Source of the DNA: Mesoflavibacter zeaxanthinifaciens DSM 18436
GTDB lineage: Bacteria > Bacteroidota > Bacteroidia > Flavobacteriales > Flavobacteriaceae
Direction: 5' to 3'
Length of the DNA stretch: 64,000 nucleotides
NCBI RefSeq assembly: GCF_000422365.1
Contig: NZ_AULQ01000001.1
Location: 186,001 to 250,000 of the forward strand
Part shown: positions 55,770 through 64,000 of the stretch, in pieces
How positions within the stretch are numbered: the stretch's first letter is position 1
Layout: every line of letters starts with the position of its first letter
Translations under genes and position numbers: made by a program
Notes under the pieces: generated by a model
Told to the model about the DNA's origin: nothing
Database searches by the model: none
What the model saw: the letters and a program-made list of their open reading frames with translations, nothing else

Positions 55770-55770
55770 A

Positions 55771-55796
55771 AAAACTCCCAATTAAGGGAGTTTTTA
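55771..55796. terminator. Bidirectional terminator between marC and the 393-residue lipoprotein gene
   Basis: AAAACTCCC / GGGAGTTTT around AATTAA, with A-run and T-run on either side, so both convergent genes can use it. Confidence 0.88.
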
Positions 55797-55798
55797 GT

Positions 55799-56980
55799 TT
55801 ACGAGAATGTCATTTGTTTTATAATACTTTTTAACTTCTGCTTTAAGTCTTCATTTGTATCATAAACCATTTGCTCATTTGTTGGAAATGGTACAGCTCT
55901 ATTACCTAGCAACCTTTTATCATCATCACTTAAAGCACGTCTATCTCCTCTAAATCTTCCGTAGAAGTTTTCAAAAATAAATTCTGAATCTATTGGGAAA
56001 CTTTCTAACACCTGATTTTGTTTTATGTCAGTAAATACAACTTGACCAATAACTTGAGTCGATTTTACTTGCTGTACTTCAGATAATCTAGCTAAAACTC
56101 TAACTATTTTATCTTGTTTTATATCATTTCCAGAACTGTCTTTGGCAACATTTCCGTTTTCGTCTAAAACATATTCCCAACCATCTACAATTTCAGCTTC
56201 TCTAACATATTCTTTTTCATAAACATGTTCTGGAGAGATATTTATACGTTTAAGCTGCAATTGCATCGCATAATCATAATTAATATCTGCAGAAGCATTA
56301 GCATGATATAAAGTCCAAAAATTATCGTTTAAGCCATAAGTATCAAAATCTAATAACTCTTCCTCTAATCTTGTAGGTACAATTTGGTTAGTTTCATTTT
56401 TAACAGAAACTATTACAAAGTCTGTTCCTTTAAAATGAGCTTGATCCATTAAAGATCTAACATCTTTAAAATTAGGATTGATGTACTCTACATCTTCTAA
56501 TAAAACGTAAGCTTCTCTTGCATTGTATTTATCTGAACTGCTTAATAATTGTCTTGCTTGACTATATTTATAGTCTGAAACTTTAGATTTATAATCTATA
56601 ATATCTGACGTATAATTATTAAATTTAAATTTAATTGTTTTACCATTTATTTGAAGAGGTAATACACTTTTTATAGAGTTTTGTCTACTATCTAAACGTG
56701 TGTAAAGATTGTAAATAGTCTCATAATACTCTGGATTACCATCTTGTTTTAGTTGGTTAATTCTGTAATGATTATCCTCTACAACTTTATAATAAGCGTC
56801 TCTTAACATAAGCACATAATCTTGTTTACGCTTAGCATTTTTATTAGTTTCAAGCTTTTTTAATGCATTATTAATTGCTTGATCGTAGTTACCAGTGTTT
56901 AGCTGTTTTTCGATTTGTTTTCTTCCCACACAAGACGATAGTGCCAGAAAAAGTACTGTAATAATTGTAAAGTTTTTCAT
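55799..56980 (-). CDS. Lipoprotein with TPR-like N-terminus, unknown function
   Basis: 393 residues. Lipoprotein signal KNFTIITVLFLALSSC with Cys17. Residues 18-115 resemble helical TPR repeats (LNTGNYDQAINNALKKLE and DAYYKVVEDNHYRINQL). A beta-rich middle (GTDFVIVSVKNETNQIVPTRLEEELL) and a long C-terminal region with WEYVLDENGNVAKDSSGNDI follow. I do not recognise a family name. It has its own signals: a terminator downstream and a long hairpin upstream. The predicted place is the periplasmic side of a membrane. Confidence 0.6.
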   Translation of the reverse strand: MKNFTIITVLFLALSSCVGRKQIEKQLNTGNYDQAINNALKKLETNKNAKRKQDYVLMLRDAYYKVVEDNHYRINQLKQDGNPEYYETIYNLYTRLDSRQNSIKSVLPLQINGKTIKFKFNNYTSDIIDYKSKVSDYKYSQARQLLSSSDKYNAREAYVLLEDVEYINPNFKDVRSLMDQAHFKGTDFVIVSVKNETNQIVPTRLEEELLDFDTYGLNDNFWTLYHANASADINYDYAMQLQLKRINISPEHVYEKEYVREAEIVDGWEYVLDENGNVAKDSSGNDIKQDKIVRVLARLSEVQQVKSTQVIGQVVFTDIKQNQVLESFPIDSEFIFENFYGRFRGDRRALSDDDKRLLGNRAVPFPTNEQMVYDTNEDLKQKLKSIIKQMTFS

Positions 56981-57037
56981 CTTCTTTGGGTTTTAAGGGT
57001 TATTAGGTTAAGTATTTTCAAGATGCGTGCCAAAACT

Positions 57038-57078
57038 AAAAATAAAACCCTTTAGATGGTCTAAAGGGTTTTATTTTT
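57038..57078. terminator. Strong 18-bp terminator of the fumarylacetoacetase gene
   Basis: AAAATAAAACCCTTTAGA pairs perfectly with TCTAAAGGGTTTTATTTT around TGG. On the minus strand a T-run follows; it lies 20 bases past the stop at 57099. Confidence 0.92.
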
Positions 57079-57098
57079 ATAAAAAAGATGTTGTTTAT

Positions 57099-58391
57099 CT
57101 ATTTATTTTTTTTAGGTTCAAAAACAGGTAATAGTTTTGTTTTTACTTCACCAAAACCAATGCGTGTTCCGTCTTTTTCGCAATAACCACGCATAATTAC
57201 AGTATCATTGTCATTTATAAATTTACGCTCGGTACCATCTGCCATTTTTAAAGGTTTTTCTCCGCGCCATGATAGTTCTAACATAGATCCGTAACTGTCT
57301 GGTGTAGAACCAGAAATTGTTCCGCTTCCCATCATGTCTCCAGAATTAACAGGACATCCGTTAACAGTATGATGTGCTAATTGTTGAGACATGCTCCAAT
57401 ACATATATTTAAAGTTAGATTTACTAACTACTTTTTCTTTTGCTTTTTCTGGTTGGATAGCAACCTCTAAATTAATATCGTAGCTTTTTTGTCCTTTTTG
57501 TTGTAAGTAAGGAAGTTGCTTTTTTAAAGGTTTAGGTCCATCTGTTTTAAAAGGTTGTAATGCATCTAATGTCACTATCCAAGGAGAAATTGAAGAGGCA
57601 AAGTTTTTTGCTAAGAAAGGACCTAATGGTACATATTCCCATTTTTGAATATCACGTGCAGACCAATCATTAAATAAGACTAATCCAAATATGTATTCTT
57701 CAGCTTCATCTACAGGAATTGGTTCTCCTAAATCGTTAGCATCTGTAGTGATAAACGCCATTTCTAATTCAAAATCTACTAATTTACTTGGACCAAAAAC
57801 AGGCTCTTCAGCACCAGCAGGTAAAGTTTGTCCTTGTGGTCTGTGTACTGGTATTCCTGAAGGAATAATAGAGCTGCTTCTACCATGATAGCCAACAGGT
57901 ATGTGTAACCAGTTTGGTAACAATGCATTATCTGGATCTCTAAACATAGTACCAACATTTGTAGCATGTTCTATGCTAGAGTAAAAGTCGGTATAATCAC
58001 CAACTTGAACAGGTAATTGCATTTCAATTTCATCTAATCTAAATAATACAATTTCCTTGTGTTTTACATTATTTTTTAATGTGTCGTTTTCAGCATCAAA
58101 AATTTCAGCAATTCTATTTCTTACAGCGCGCCATGTGTTGCGTCCATCTGCAATAAAATCGTTTAAAGTGTCTTGTAAGAAAATATCGTCAGTTAATGGG
58201 ATACCGTCAAAATAACCTAATTGATGTAAAGCGCCTAAATCTATTGCAGTATCACCAATACGTGTTCCGATGGTAATTATATCATCTCTGGTTAAAAAAA
58301 CGCCAAAAGGTATGTTCTGTATAGGGAAATCTGAATTTTTATCGACGTGTAACCACGATTTTCTATCCGGATTGTTAGCTGTTAAAGGCAT
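57099..58391 (-). CDS. fahA: Fumarylacetoacetase
   Basis: 430 residues. FAH N-terminal domain (IPFGVFLTRDDIITIGTRIGD) and the catalytic domain with GYHGRSSSIIPSG, FELEMAFI (metal-binding Glu), FNDWSARDIQKWEYVPLGPF and TVNGCPVNSGDMMGSGTISG. It hydrolyses fumarylacetoacetate to fumarate and acetoacetate, the last step of tyrosine breakdown. Here it is alone with a strong terminator; homogentisate-pathway genes are not adjacent. Confidence 0.95.
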   Translation of the reverse strand: MPLTANNPDRKSWLHVDKNSDFPIQNIPFGVFLTRDDIITIGTRIGDTAIDLGALHQLGYFDGIPLTDDIFLQDTLNDFIADGRNTWRAVRNRIAEIFDAENDTLKNNVKHKEIVLFRLDEIEMQLPVQVGDYTDFYSSIEHATNVGTMFRDPDNALLPNWLHIPVGYHGRSSSIIPSGIPVHRPQGQTLPAGAEEPVFGPSKLVDFELEMAFITTDANDLGEPIPVDEAEEYIFGLVLFNDWSARDIQKWEYVPLGPFLAKNFASSISPWIVTLDALQPFKTDGPKPLKKQLPYLQQKGQKSYDINLEVAIQPEKAKEKVVSKSNFKYMYWSMSQQLAHHTVNGCPVNSGDMMGSGTISGSTPDSYGSMLELSWRGEKPLKMADGTERKFINDNDTVIMRGYCEKDGTRIGFGEVKTKLLPVFEPKKNK

Positions 58392-58439
58392 AAATATTTG
58401 TTGATTTGTTGTTTATAAATTCTAAGTAAATATATGTTT

Positions 58440-58474
58440 TTTGAATTATTTACAAGACATATTTCTTATTTTTG
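58440..58474 (+). promoter_or_regulatory. glyA promoter (-33 TTTG / -7 TATTTTTG)
   Basis: TTTG at 58440-58443 and TATTTTTG at 58467-58474 are 23 bases apart; the ATG follows 27 bases later. Confidence 0.6.
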
Positions 58475-58501
58475 ATAAATTTTTAACGAGTAACAAAAAT
58501 T

Positions 58502-59773
58502 ATGCAACGCGACGAACAAATATTTGAATTAATTGAAGCAGAAAAAGACAGACAGTTACACGGTATAGAGCTTATTGCTTCTGAAAACTTTGTAAGCGAC
58601 CAAGTTATGGAAGCTGCTGGATCTGTACTAACTAATAAATACGCCGAAGGTTATCCTGGCAAGCGTTATTATGGTGGATGTGAAGTTGTTGATGAAGTAG
58701 AACAAATTGCAATAGACCGTGCTAAAGCATTGTTTGGTGCAGAGTATGCTAACGTACAACCACATTCTGGTAGCCAAGCTAATACAGCAGTTTACCATGC
58801 ATGTTTAAAACCAGGCGATAAAATTTTAGGTTTTGATTTATCACATGGTGGACATTTAACACACGGATCACCAGTAAATTTTTCAGGTAAATTATACAAC
58901 CCTGTATTTTATGGAGTAGAAGAGGAGACAGGTGTTTTAAATTACGATAATATACAAGAGATTGCTACCAAAGAAAAACCGCAATTAATTATTGCTGGTG
59001 CTTCTGCTTATTCTAGAGATATAGATTTTAAGCGTTTTCGTGAAATAGCAGATAGCGTAGGTGCTATTTTATTAGCAGATATTTCTCATCCATCTGGATT
59101 AATTGCTAAAGGTATTTTAAACGATCCTATGCCACATTGCCATATCGTAACTACAACGACACATAAAACATTACGTGGTCCAAGAGGCGGAATGATTTTA
59201 ATGGGTAAAGATTTTGAAAATCCGTTTGGTATAACACTTAAAAACGGAAAACCACGTATGATGTCTTCTTTATTAGACTCTGGTGTGTTCCCAGGTAATC
59301 AAGGTGGACCATTAGAGCATATTATTGCTGCTAAAGCAATTGCTTTTGGAGAAGCATTAACAGATGACTTTTTACACTACATGTTACAAGTAAAGAAAAA
59401 TGCAGCAGCTATGGCAAAAGCGTTTGTAGATCGTGGTTATAATATTATTTCTGGTGGTACGGATAACCACATGATGTTAATCGATTTACGTAATAAAAAT
59501 ATTACCGGTAAAGATGCAGAACAAGCATTGGTAAAAGCAGATATTACTGTAAACAAAAATATGGTGCCATTTGATGATAAAAGCCCATTTGTAACTTCTG
59601 GAATTAGAATTGGTACACCAGCTATAACCACAAGAGGCTTAAAAGAAGGCGATATGGAAGCTATAGTTAATCTTATTGATGAAGTAATTACAAACCACGA
59701 AGACGAAGATAAACTAGATACCATTGCTGTAAAAGTAAATGCAATGATGAGTGATTTACCATTATTTGCTTAA
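58502..59773 (+). CDS. glyA: Serine hydroxymethyltransferase
   Basis: 423 residues, PLP enzyme. [33 protein letters not shown], and the Schiff-base Lys in [14 protein letters not shown] are the hallmarks. It converts serine and tetrahydrofolate to glycine and methylene-THF. It is monocistronic: its own promoter upstream, a repeat and terminator downstream. Confidence 0.97.
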   Translation: MQRDEQIFELIEAEKDRQLHGIELIASENFVSDQVMEAAGSVLTNKYAEGYPGKRYYGGCEVVDEVEQIAIDRAKALFGAEYANVQPHSGSQANTAVYHACLKPGDKILGFDLSHGGHLTHGSPVNFSGKLYNPVFYGVEEETGVLNYDNIQEIATKEKPQLIIAGASAYSRDIDFKRFREIADSVGAILLADISHPSGLIAKGILNDPMPHCHIVTTTTHKTLRGPRGGMILMGKDFENPFGITLKNGKPRMMSSLLDSGVFPGNQGGPLEHIIAAKAIAFGEALTDDFLHYMLQVKKNAAAMAKAFVDRGYNIISGGTDNHMMLIDLRNKNITGKDAEQALVKADITVNKNMVPFDDKSPFVTSGIRIGTPAITTRGLKEGDMEAIVNLIDEVITNHEDEDKLDTIAVKVNAMMSDLPLFA

Positions 59774-59780
59774 ATAGATA

Positions 59781-59799
59781 ATTTCGCTTTCGCGGAAAA
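59781..59799. repeat. Dispersed short repeat, copy after glyA
   Basis: ATTTCGCTTTCGCGGAAAA directly before the glyA terminator. Reverse complement shares TTTCCGCGAAAGCGA with the copy at 42621. Confidence 0.6.
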
Positions 59800-59828
59800 A
59801 AAGCCAGCCAAATAGCTGGCTTTTTTTT
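59795..59828. terminator. Terminator between glyA and the DUF2892 gene
   Basis: AAGCCAGC / GCTGGCTT stem around CAAATA with A-run ahead and T-run behind, so it may act for both convergent genes. Confidence 0.9.
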
Positions 59829-59854
59829 ATAAAATAAAATTTTATAAAGGTAAG

Positions 59855-60082
59855 TTATAGATAGTCTTCAGAGTCGTCATAAGTAGACATGTTAGTTGAT
59901 TTGTAAAATGGACAAAAAGCTGTAACACTTGCAAATAAAAACATGGCTGAAACTACTATAATTATAAAAGCTATCGGACCATTAAATTCTCCTACATATA
60001 ATATTGATATAAGCAATAAAACCACGATAAAACGAACTAATCTATCAAAATTGCTCATATTTCTTTTTAATTTTATCATCAT
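59855..60082 (-). CDS. DUF2892 (YgaP-like) small membrane protein
   Basis: 75 residues. The start NMSNFDRLVRFIVVLLLISILYVG and the middle IAFIIIVVSAMFLFASVTAFCPFY form two membrane helices, the usual DUF2892 layout, with a conserved CPFY-like end. No rhodanese domain as in full YgaP. Function unknown. Likely a real short gene because of family match and its position between two terminators. Confidence 0.82.
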   Translation of the reverse strand: MMIKLKRNMSNFDRLVRFIVVLLLISILYVGEFNGPIAFIIIVVSAMFLFASVTAFCPFYKSTNMSTYDDSEDYL

Positions 60083-60154
60083 TTAATAATTGAGGGTATT
60101 ATTTAGTCCAAAACTAAAAGAAAAAACAAATACTATTTTATTCTTTCGTTCAAT

Positions 60155-61714
60155 TTAGAAGATGATATGTTGAAATGCACCTAAGTCTGGATTATTGGTT
60201 CTATTAATCCCCAAAATGTCATTTGGGACTTGCGTAGCAAACGTAGCATTACCTTGACCATTTGCTGCAGAGTTTTCACCAATAATTAAATCGTTTTCAA
60301 AAGGTGCTCTAAAATTAGGATCTTCGTTAAAAATGATGTTTTCGTAGTGATTAATATTGTTGAAATCGTAATTATCACCATCAAAATTTCCGCTAGAATT
60401 ATCAAATCGTAATAAGCAGTTGGTTAATTTAAAATTAAAAACTACGCTTGCGTCTTCAATTTCATCTACAATTAATTCTGGATTGTCGTTACCGTAAATA
60501 ATACAGTTGTTAAAATTGGCTTCGGTTAAATCTGCTATTGTTGCAGAGTTATCTGCGTTAATTACAAAGTTATTAATTAGTAATGCAGGAAATTGTCTAA
60601 AACTGCTATCCCAATAATTAGCAATCGTACTATGTGTTACGTTGTATTTTCCTCCTAAAGTTGCGCCAAAACTAGCTTGACCAGAATTGTTGATGACTAA
60701 ATTTTCGGCGTTTATTGATGTGTTTCTTCCTAAAATACCAAAAGTACTAGAGTTATAAATCTGCGAATTGGTAATGGTTAACTTGTTAATTGGTGTGTCT
60801 GCATTTGGGTTAGCATCAGATAAAATACCAACCGTACCATTTTTGATAGTTGCGTAATTTATGATGTTATTTTGGCTGTCTTCAAATAGCCAAATTGTTC
60901 CCCATTGTCCTGGTACATCAGTATAAATTGGCTCTAAACGGTCGCCTTCAAAAATAACTTCGTTTTCTAAAAGGTCTTGGTCATTACTTAATGCACCATT
61001 TACATTTAAAGAGGCATTTTCTTGAACAATTAACCCAGAATTGGCATGAAAATGCACACGTGTACCAGCTTCTACAGTTAAGGTTTCGCCAGCTGGTACA
61101 GCTGCGTAACCGTAAATAACGTAGGGTTTTTCATTAGTAAAGGTTAATTCTTCAGGTAATAACTCGCGACCTTGCAAGTCAGTTTCAACCGGTTGTCCAT
61201 CAATAGTTAGGGTTAATGTTTCTACAATTTGAGTAGTTTCATCTCTATCAGGGTAAATAAAAACAGCGTCTTTTATTAAGGTTACTAAATCTACGTCTTG
61301 CTGTAAATTGCCTGCGTCAAAAAGGATTTTGTCGGTGTATAAAAATTCAAAATCTGTTGCCATATGATTTTGAATATCTTCGGTAATTTCGATAAAAACA
61401 AACATGCTGTCTCTTGCTAAAATTTCGACATTCTCAAAGTTTTTTCCAGCCATTCCGTCTACGTTTAATCGGTAACCAGATGTTTCGCCATTTTCTAGTC
61501 TAATGTTTGGGACGTAGATGTCTTCATCTGAATTATTATACACTTTTAAAGTGTAAGTACTTGAGCCAATGTTGGTAAAAACAGTGTCTAAATACACAGT
61601 GTCCTTAGAGAAACTTAAATTACCATTGCTTGGTTGAAAGTCAAAATCTTTACGACAAGAACTCCACGTTAAAATGAAAATAAAAAGTGTAGTAAAATAG
61701 AGTAGGCGCTTCAT
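60155..61714 (-). CDS. Lipoprotein with predicted right-handed beta-helix domain
   Basis: 519 residues. Lipoprotein signal KRLLYFTTLFIFILTWSSC with Cys20. N-terminal domain (about 25-210) has an Ig-like stretch SKDTVYLDTVFTNIGSSTYT and NSDEDIYVPNIRLENGETSGY. The C-terminal half has short repeats typical of parallel beta-helix proteins: AAVPAGETLTVEAGTRVHF, TLTIDGQPV, NEVIFEGDRLEP, NIINYATIKNGTVGIL, and KLTITNSQIYNSSTFGILG. It is probably a surface or periplasmic protein; the ligand is unknown. No enzymatic motif is recognised. Confidence 0.7.
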   Translation of the reverse strand: MKRLLYFTTLFIFILTWSSCRKDFDFQPSNGNLSFSKDTVYLDTVFTNIGSSTYTLKVYNNSDEDIYVPNIRLENGETSGYRLNVDGMAGKNFENVEILARDSMFVFIEITEDIQNHMATDFEFLYTDKILFDAGNLQQDVDLVTLIKDAVFIYPDRDETTQIVETLTLTIDGQPVETDLQGRELLPEELTFTNEKPYVIYGYAAVPAGETLTVEAGTRVHFHANSGLIVQENASLNVNGALSNDQDLLENEVIFEGDRLEPIYTDVPGQWGTIWLFEDSQNNIINYATIKNGTVGILSDANPNADTPINKLTITNSQIYNSSTFGILGRNTSINAENLVINNSGQASFGATLGGKYNVTHSTIANYWDSSFRQFPALLINNFVINADNSATIADLTEANFNNCIIYGNDNPELIVDEIEDASVVFNFKLTNCLLRFDNSSGNFDGDNYDFNNINHYENIIFNEDPNFRAPFENDLIIGENSAANGQGNATFATQVPNDILGINRTNNPDLGAFQHIIF

Positions 61715-62011
61715 ATAATTGGCAGTTATCCTTTTATTAGTTGACTAAAATATAACTTTTTTAAAGGCTATTTAGTATGTGTGTTTAAAATTATTAAAAT
61801 CTATTATAGAATTTCTTGAAAACCTTCAATTTGAGTGAATTTTACGATTAAAAATGGGAAAAGTTGAATAGAGAATAGAGTTTTTTAATTCAAACAAGTT
61901 CTCGATACAGTTTTTCGTACCTCAAAACCACTCGAACTGACGCTTAATTATTATTTTGAAATCAAAATGAACAACAGGTTTAAACTGACAAAAATTAATT
62001 CATGCTTTAAA
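61715..62011. other. 297-base intergenic region, AT-rich, with one REP-like element
   Basis: The longest gap in the window. It holds the element at 61898-61941 and otherwise only AT-rich sequence with no convincing ORF, promoter or terminator that I could support. Confidence 0.6.
61898..61941. repeat. REP-like dispersed element
   Basis: The element runs from GTTCTCGATAC to CACTCGAACTGAC. GTTC(t)CGA can pair with TCGAAC across the element, and GTTTT (61910-61915 region) with AAAAC inside it. I recall very similar REP-like elements in other Flavobacteriaceae; this is not verified. One copy only in this window. Confidence 0.5.
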
Positions 62012-62392
62012 TTAAAATAGGTCGATAATTTCTTGCGGAATTCGGTTTGGTTTTAAAGTTTTACTATTCATAAAACACCATTTGGTTTCAGAATAGGCGC
62101 AAAGTTTTTTATCCACTAAAATCTCTACAATACGTATAGAAAATAAACCTTCACAAGATTTTACATAGGTTTTTAGTGTTACGGTTTCTCCTAATAGAAT
62201 TTGATGTTTATATTCAATGTTGTGAGATAACATAACCCAAAAATACTGGTCTAAAACAGTTGTTGATACTTCGGTTTCCCAATGCGAAATAGCAATATCA
62301 TTAACCCATTTTACATATCTAATGTTATTAACGTGGTTATTTTGGTCTAAATCCTCTTTGGTAACTAGTATTTGTTTTTGATGAATTTTCAT
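62012..62392 (-). CDS. Acyl-ACP/acyl-CoA thioesterase-like protein
   Basis: 126 residues, one hotdog domain. LVTKEDLDQNNHVNNIRYVKW holds the Asp/Asn-His signature of acyl-ACP thioesterase-like proteins (the DxNNHVNN form, unlike DxxGxV in the gene at 9307). YKHQILLGETVTLKTYV and FSIRIVEILVDKKLCAYSETKW follow. It hydrolyses acyl thioesters, perhaps in lipid turnover. The gene lies 10 bases downstream of the regulatory-domain protein gene. Confidence 0.85.
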   Translation of the reverse strand: MKIHQKQILVTKEDLDQNNHVNNIRYVKWVNDIAISHWETEVSTTVLDQYFWVMLSHNIEYKHQILLGETVTLKTYVKSCEGLFSIRIVEILVDKKLCAYSETKWCFMNSKTLKPNRIPQEIIDLF

Positions 62393-62402
62393 AACGCTAA
62401 AA

Positions 62403-63146
62403 TTAGTCTTTCTCTTTATAAGCTTTAACTATAGCGTTAAATTCTTTTGCAGATTGCACTAAATATTCGATTAAATACACTTCTTTTTCTGGTTTTAATA
62501 GCTTACTATCTATATACGAAGCTTCTATGTATTGAATAAATAAATCCTGTTGATGATTTTGTATTTTTAATGTGTTTTTGAAGAAGAATTGATCTAGTGT
62601 TTTAGAGTTTTCAAAGGTTGAAATTAACTCTTCGTAAGTAGCATATTGTATAGGTTGTTGTTTGTTTTTATTTTTAAAAAGTTTACCAATCATATTAAAG
62701 ACTTGAATAAAATCTATACCACCATCATTTAAATTTCCATATAAATGTGGATTGTTTTTTATGTCTTCTAATATTTGATTATGTAAATTAGTTTCTACTT
62801 CTTCTATAGTTGCTAATTTAGGCAAGTGTTTTTCTTTTAAAACAACTTCTTCTAATTCGTTATTAATTTTTTTTAATTCGATTACAAATGTATCATCTGT
62901 ATGCGAAGCATTAATAATTAAAGTTTGTTCGTGATAAAAGATAGAACTAAAATGTAATGTGTCATTAACTTTTGCTGGAATAGTAAATTGTCCTTTTTTA
63001 TTAGAAACCGTAAACTTTTTTGTATTGAGGTTTACAATCTTAATATTTTCTATTGCAGCAATAGAGTCGTAAACTATTCCATTTACTTGTTGAGCATTAG
63101 CAAAAAAACAAGTAAAGAGCGTTAGTATGAAAGCAAAATACCTCAA
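62403..63146 (-). CDS. Exported carboxypeptidase-like regulatory domain protein
   Basis: 247 residues. Signal peptide RYFAFILTLFTCFFANA followed by Gln-Gln. The first 90 residues of the mature part are a CarboxypepD_reg-like fold (VNGIVYDSIAAIENIKIVNLNTK, GQFTIPAKVNDTLHFS). The rest is helical with a basic core (NMIGKLFKNKNKQQPIQYATYEELI). Function is unknown; placement in the envelope is predicted. Cotranscribed with the downstream thioesterase. Confidence 0.75.
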   Translation of the reverse strand: MRYFAFILTLFTCFFANAQQVNGIVYDSIAAIENIKIVNLNTKKFTVSNKKGQFTIPAKVNDTLHFSSIFYHEQTLIINASHTDDTFVIELKKINNELEEVVLKEKHLPKLATIEEVETNLHNQILEDIKNNPHLYGNLNDGGIDFIQVFNMIGKLFKNKNKQQPIQYATYEELISTFENSKTLDQFFFKNTLKIQNHQQDLFIQYIEASYIDSKLLKPEKEVYLIEYLVQSAKEFNAIVKAYKEKD

Positions 63147-63248
63147 TAGACTTTAGGTTAGTTAGTCCATCAAAAATAGAATTATTGCCTAGCTAATTTT
63201 AAAAATTATAAAACTTTAACGCTTTATTTTTAAATGTTTAACAGTGTT

Positions 63249-64000
63249 TTACTGGATGATTTTTACCTCAAACAACTTATCCCAACGTTTACCAGTTAAG
63301 AAAAAAGTTTTGGTTTCTGGGTTGTAGGCTATACCGTTAAGCGTATTTTCGTCTAAAGAAAAATTGTCTATTTGATCTGTTAATATTTTGCAGTCTATTA
63401 CAGCATCTACAGCGCCATTTTTTGGATTAATTACAGCAATACCTTTACGTTGCCAAATGTTTGCATATATTTTATTATTAGCCCATTCTATTTCATTTAA
63501 ACGACCAATTTTTCCTTTAGCTGTACATACTTGGATATGGTCAGTTTCTACCAAAGTTTCAGGGTTTATAGTCCAAATCAAACTTGTACCATCGCTTTTG
63601 TAAAGCTGTTTACCGTCATTACAAAATCCCCAACCTTCTTTACTTTTACCGTAATTAAAGCTTCCTGTTTTTTCTAAAGTTTCTGCATTATAGGTAAATC
63701 CTTTTTTTGCCATCCAAGTTAAATGGTAAACTTTATTATTTAAAATAGTTAAACCTTCTCCAAAAAAAGCATTAGGAATACTTATTTCTTGTAAAACATC
63801 ACCAGTTTTATAGTCAATTTTTCTAATTTTAGACTCACCGCGTTGTCCAGTACTTTCATATAAAACGCCATTATTAAACTCTAATCCTTGTGTAAAAGAT
63901 GTTTTATCATGTGGATAGGTGTTTAATATTTCAACTTTATAAAATTTAGGATTTTTATCATTTAATATTGAAATAACTTCGGTTACTTCAACAGTTTCAC
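63249..64000 (-). CDS. Glutaminyl-peptide cyclotransferase (3' part; gene runs off the right edge)
   Basis: About 250 codons are open from the right edge to the stop at 63249. Reading from the edge: TVEVTEVISILNDKNPKFYKV, TYPHDKTSFTQGLEF, YESTGQRGESKIRK, FFGEGLTILNNKVYHLTW and then EIEWANNKIYANIW and LNGIAYNPETKTFFLTGKRW. This fits the plant-type beta-propeller glutamine cyclotransferase. It converts N-terminal Gln to pyroglutamate on exported proteins. An internal ATG at 63713 is not the start. The signal peptide lies outside the window. Confidence 0.88.
   Translation of the reverse strand, partial: ETVEVTEVISILNDKNPKFYKVEILNTYPHDKTSFTQGLEFNNGVLYESTGQRGESKIRKIDYKTGDVLQEISIPNAFFGEGLTILNNKVYHLTWMAKKGFTYNAETLEKTGSFNYGKSKEGWGFCNDGKQLYKSDGTSLIWTINPETLVETDHIQVCTAKGKIGRLNEIEWANNKIYANIWQRKGIAVINPKNGAVDAVIDCKILTDQIDNFSLDENTLNGIAYNPETKTFFLTGKRWDKLFEVKIIQ

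Noticed and set aside
63249-63713. Separate 154-residue protein starting at 63713
   Set aside because: The frame is open upstream to the window edge and the upstream translation matches glutaminyl cyclase, so the ATG is internal.

Overview
The window is a gene-dense, AT-rich chromosomal stretch of a marine-type Flavobacteriaceae bacterium (Bacteroidota). The evidence is: a secreted protein with a type IX secretion (T9SS) C-terminal sorting domain and a PorD-like T9SS gene; several Bacteroidota-type promoters (TAnnTTTG, some with an upstream TTTG); many exported proteins whose predicted mature N-terminus is Gln, plus a glutaminyl cyclase; a bacillithiol-system YtxJ; a long-form GAPDH; and families such as DUF2279, DUF4835, DUF5686, DUF3857 and DUF2892. 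The genus cannot be fixed from this sequence. Almost all of the window is core genome: I see no rRNA, tRNA, CRISPR array, insertion sequence or prophage. No gene-free gap exceeds 300 bases; the longest is 61715-62011.

Layout. 1-2360 (minus): 5' part of gap and an HtrA/DegP protease. 2486-6487 (plus): dapF, a GNAT, mltG and a DUF2279 protein packed as one operon, then a secreted lysozyme-fold protein. 6493-9120 (minus): dnaA, a low-molecular-weight phosphatase and an RsmI-like methylase. 9307-19350: acyl-CoA thioesterase, then a minus operon (LEA-type lipoprotein, ribD, HAD phosphatase, EamA transporter, YigZ), a plus operon (GNAT, prmC, ligA), an unknown membrane protein, and a two-gene 5'-nucleotidase. 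19422-26775 (plus): an unknown small protein with dapA, then bamD, omega subunit, coaBC, porD-like, recN and fabI. 26979-34543 (plus): T9SS cargo protein, a glycosyltransferase/YbbR/coaE cluster, and a histidine kinase/response regulator pair. 34602-43618 (minus): miaA, a potassium channel with a zinc-ribbon tail, a DUF3857 protein, an exonuclease/GIY-YIG protein, the YggS-type protein, DUF1015, hydroxybutyryl-CoA dehydrogenase and a Gfo/Idh oxidoreductase. 43777-44418: pcm.

44419-45552 is the clearest accessory insertion: a DUF2971 gene flanked by a structured 128-bp inverted-repeat element and another hairpin. The core resumes with a DUF5686 outer-membrane protein, smpB, a SixA-like phosphatase, deoD and deoC, an outer-membrane barrel, clpB, ytxJ, a DUF3124 lipoprotein, marC, an unknown lipoprotein, fumarylacetoacetase, glyA, a DUF2892 protein, a beta-helix lipoprotein, a thioesterase, a regulatory-domain protein and the 3' part of a glutaminyl cyclase gene.

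Themes. Envelope building and quality control (HtrA, MltG, BamD, PorD, DUF5686, beta-barrel) goes with T9SS cargo and glutaminyl cyclase. Lysine/peptidoglycan precursor synthesis (dapA, dapF), CoA synthesis (coaBC, coaE), riboflavin (ribD), fatty acids (fabI, thioesterases) and genome maintenance (dnaA, ligA, recN) supply housekeeping. Non-coding points of interest are a short GC-richer repeat (core TTTCCGCGAAAGCGA) found four times, once in frame inside a transporter gene; a 14-bp palindrome on the dapF promoter; a REP-like element at 61898-61941; and the cassette-like island at 44.4-45.5 kb. I found no plainly new multi-gene system; the cassette-like island is the best candidate for something undescribed.
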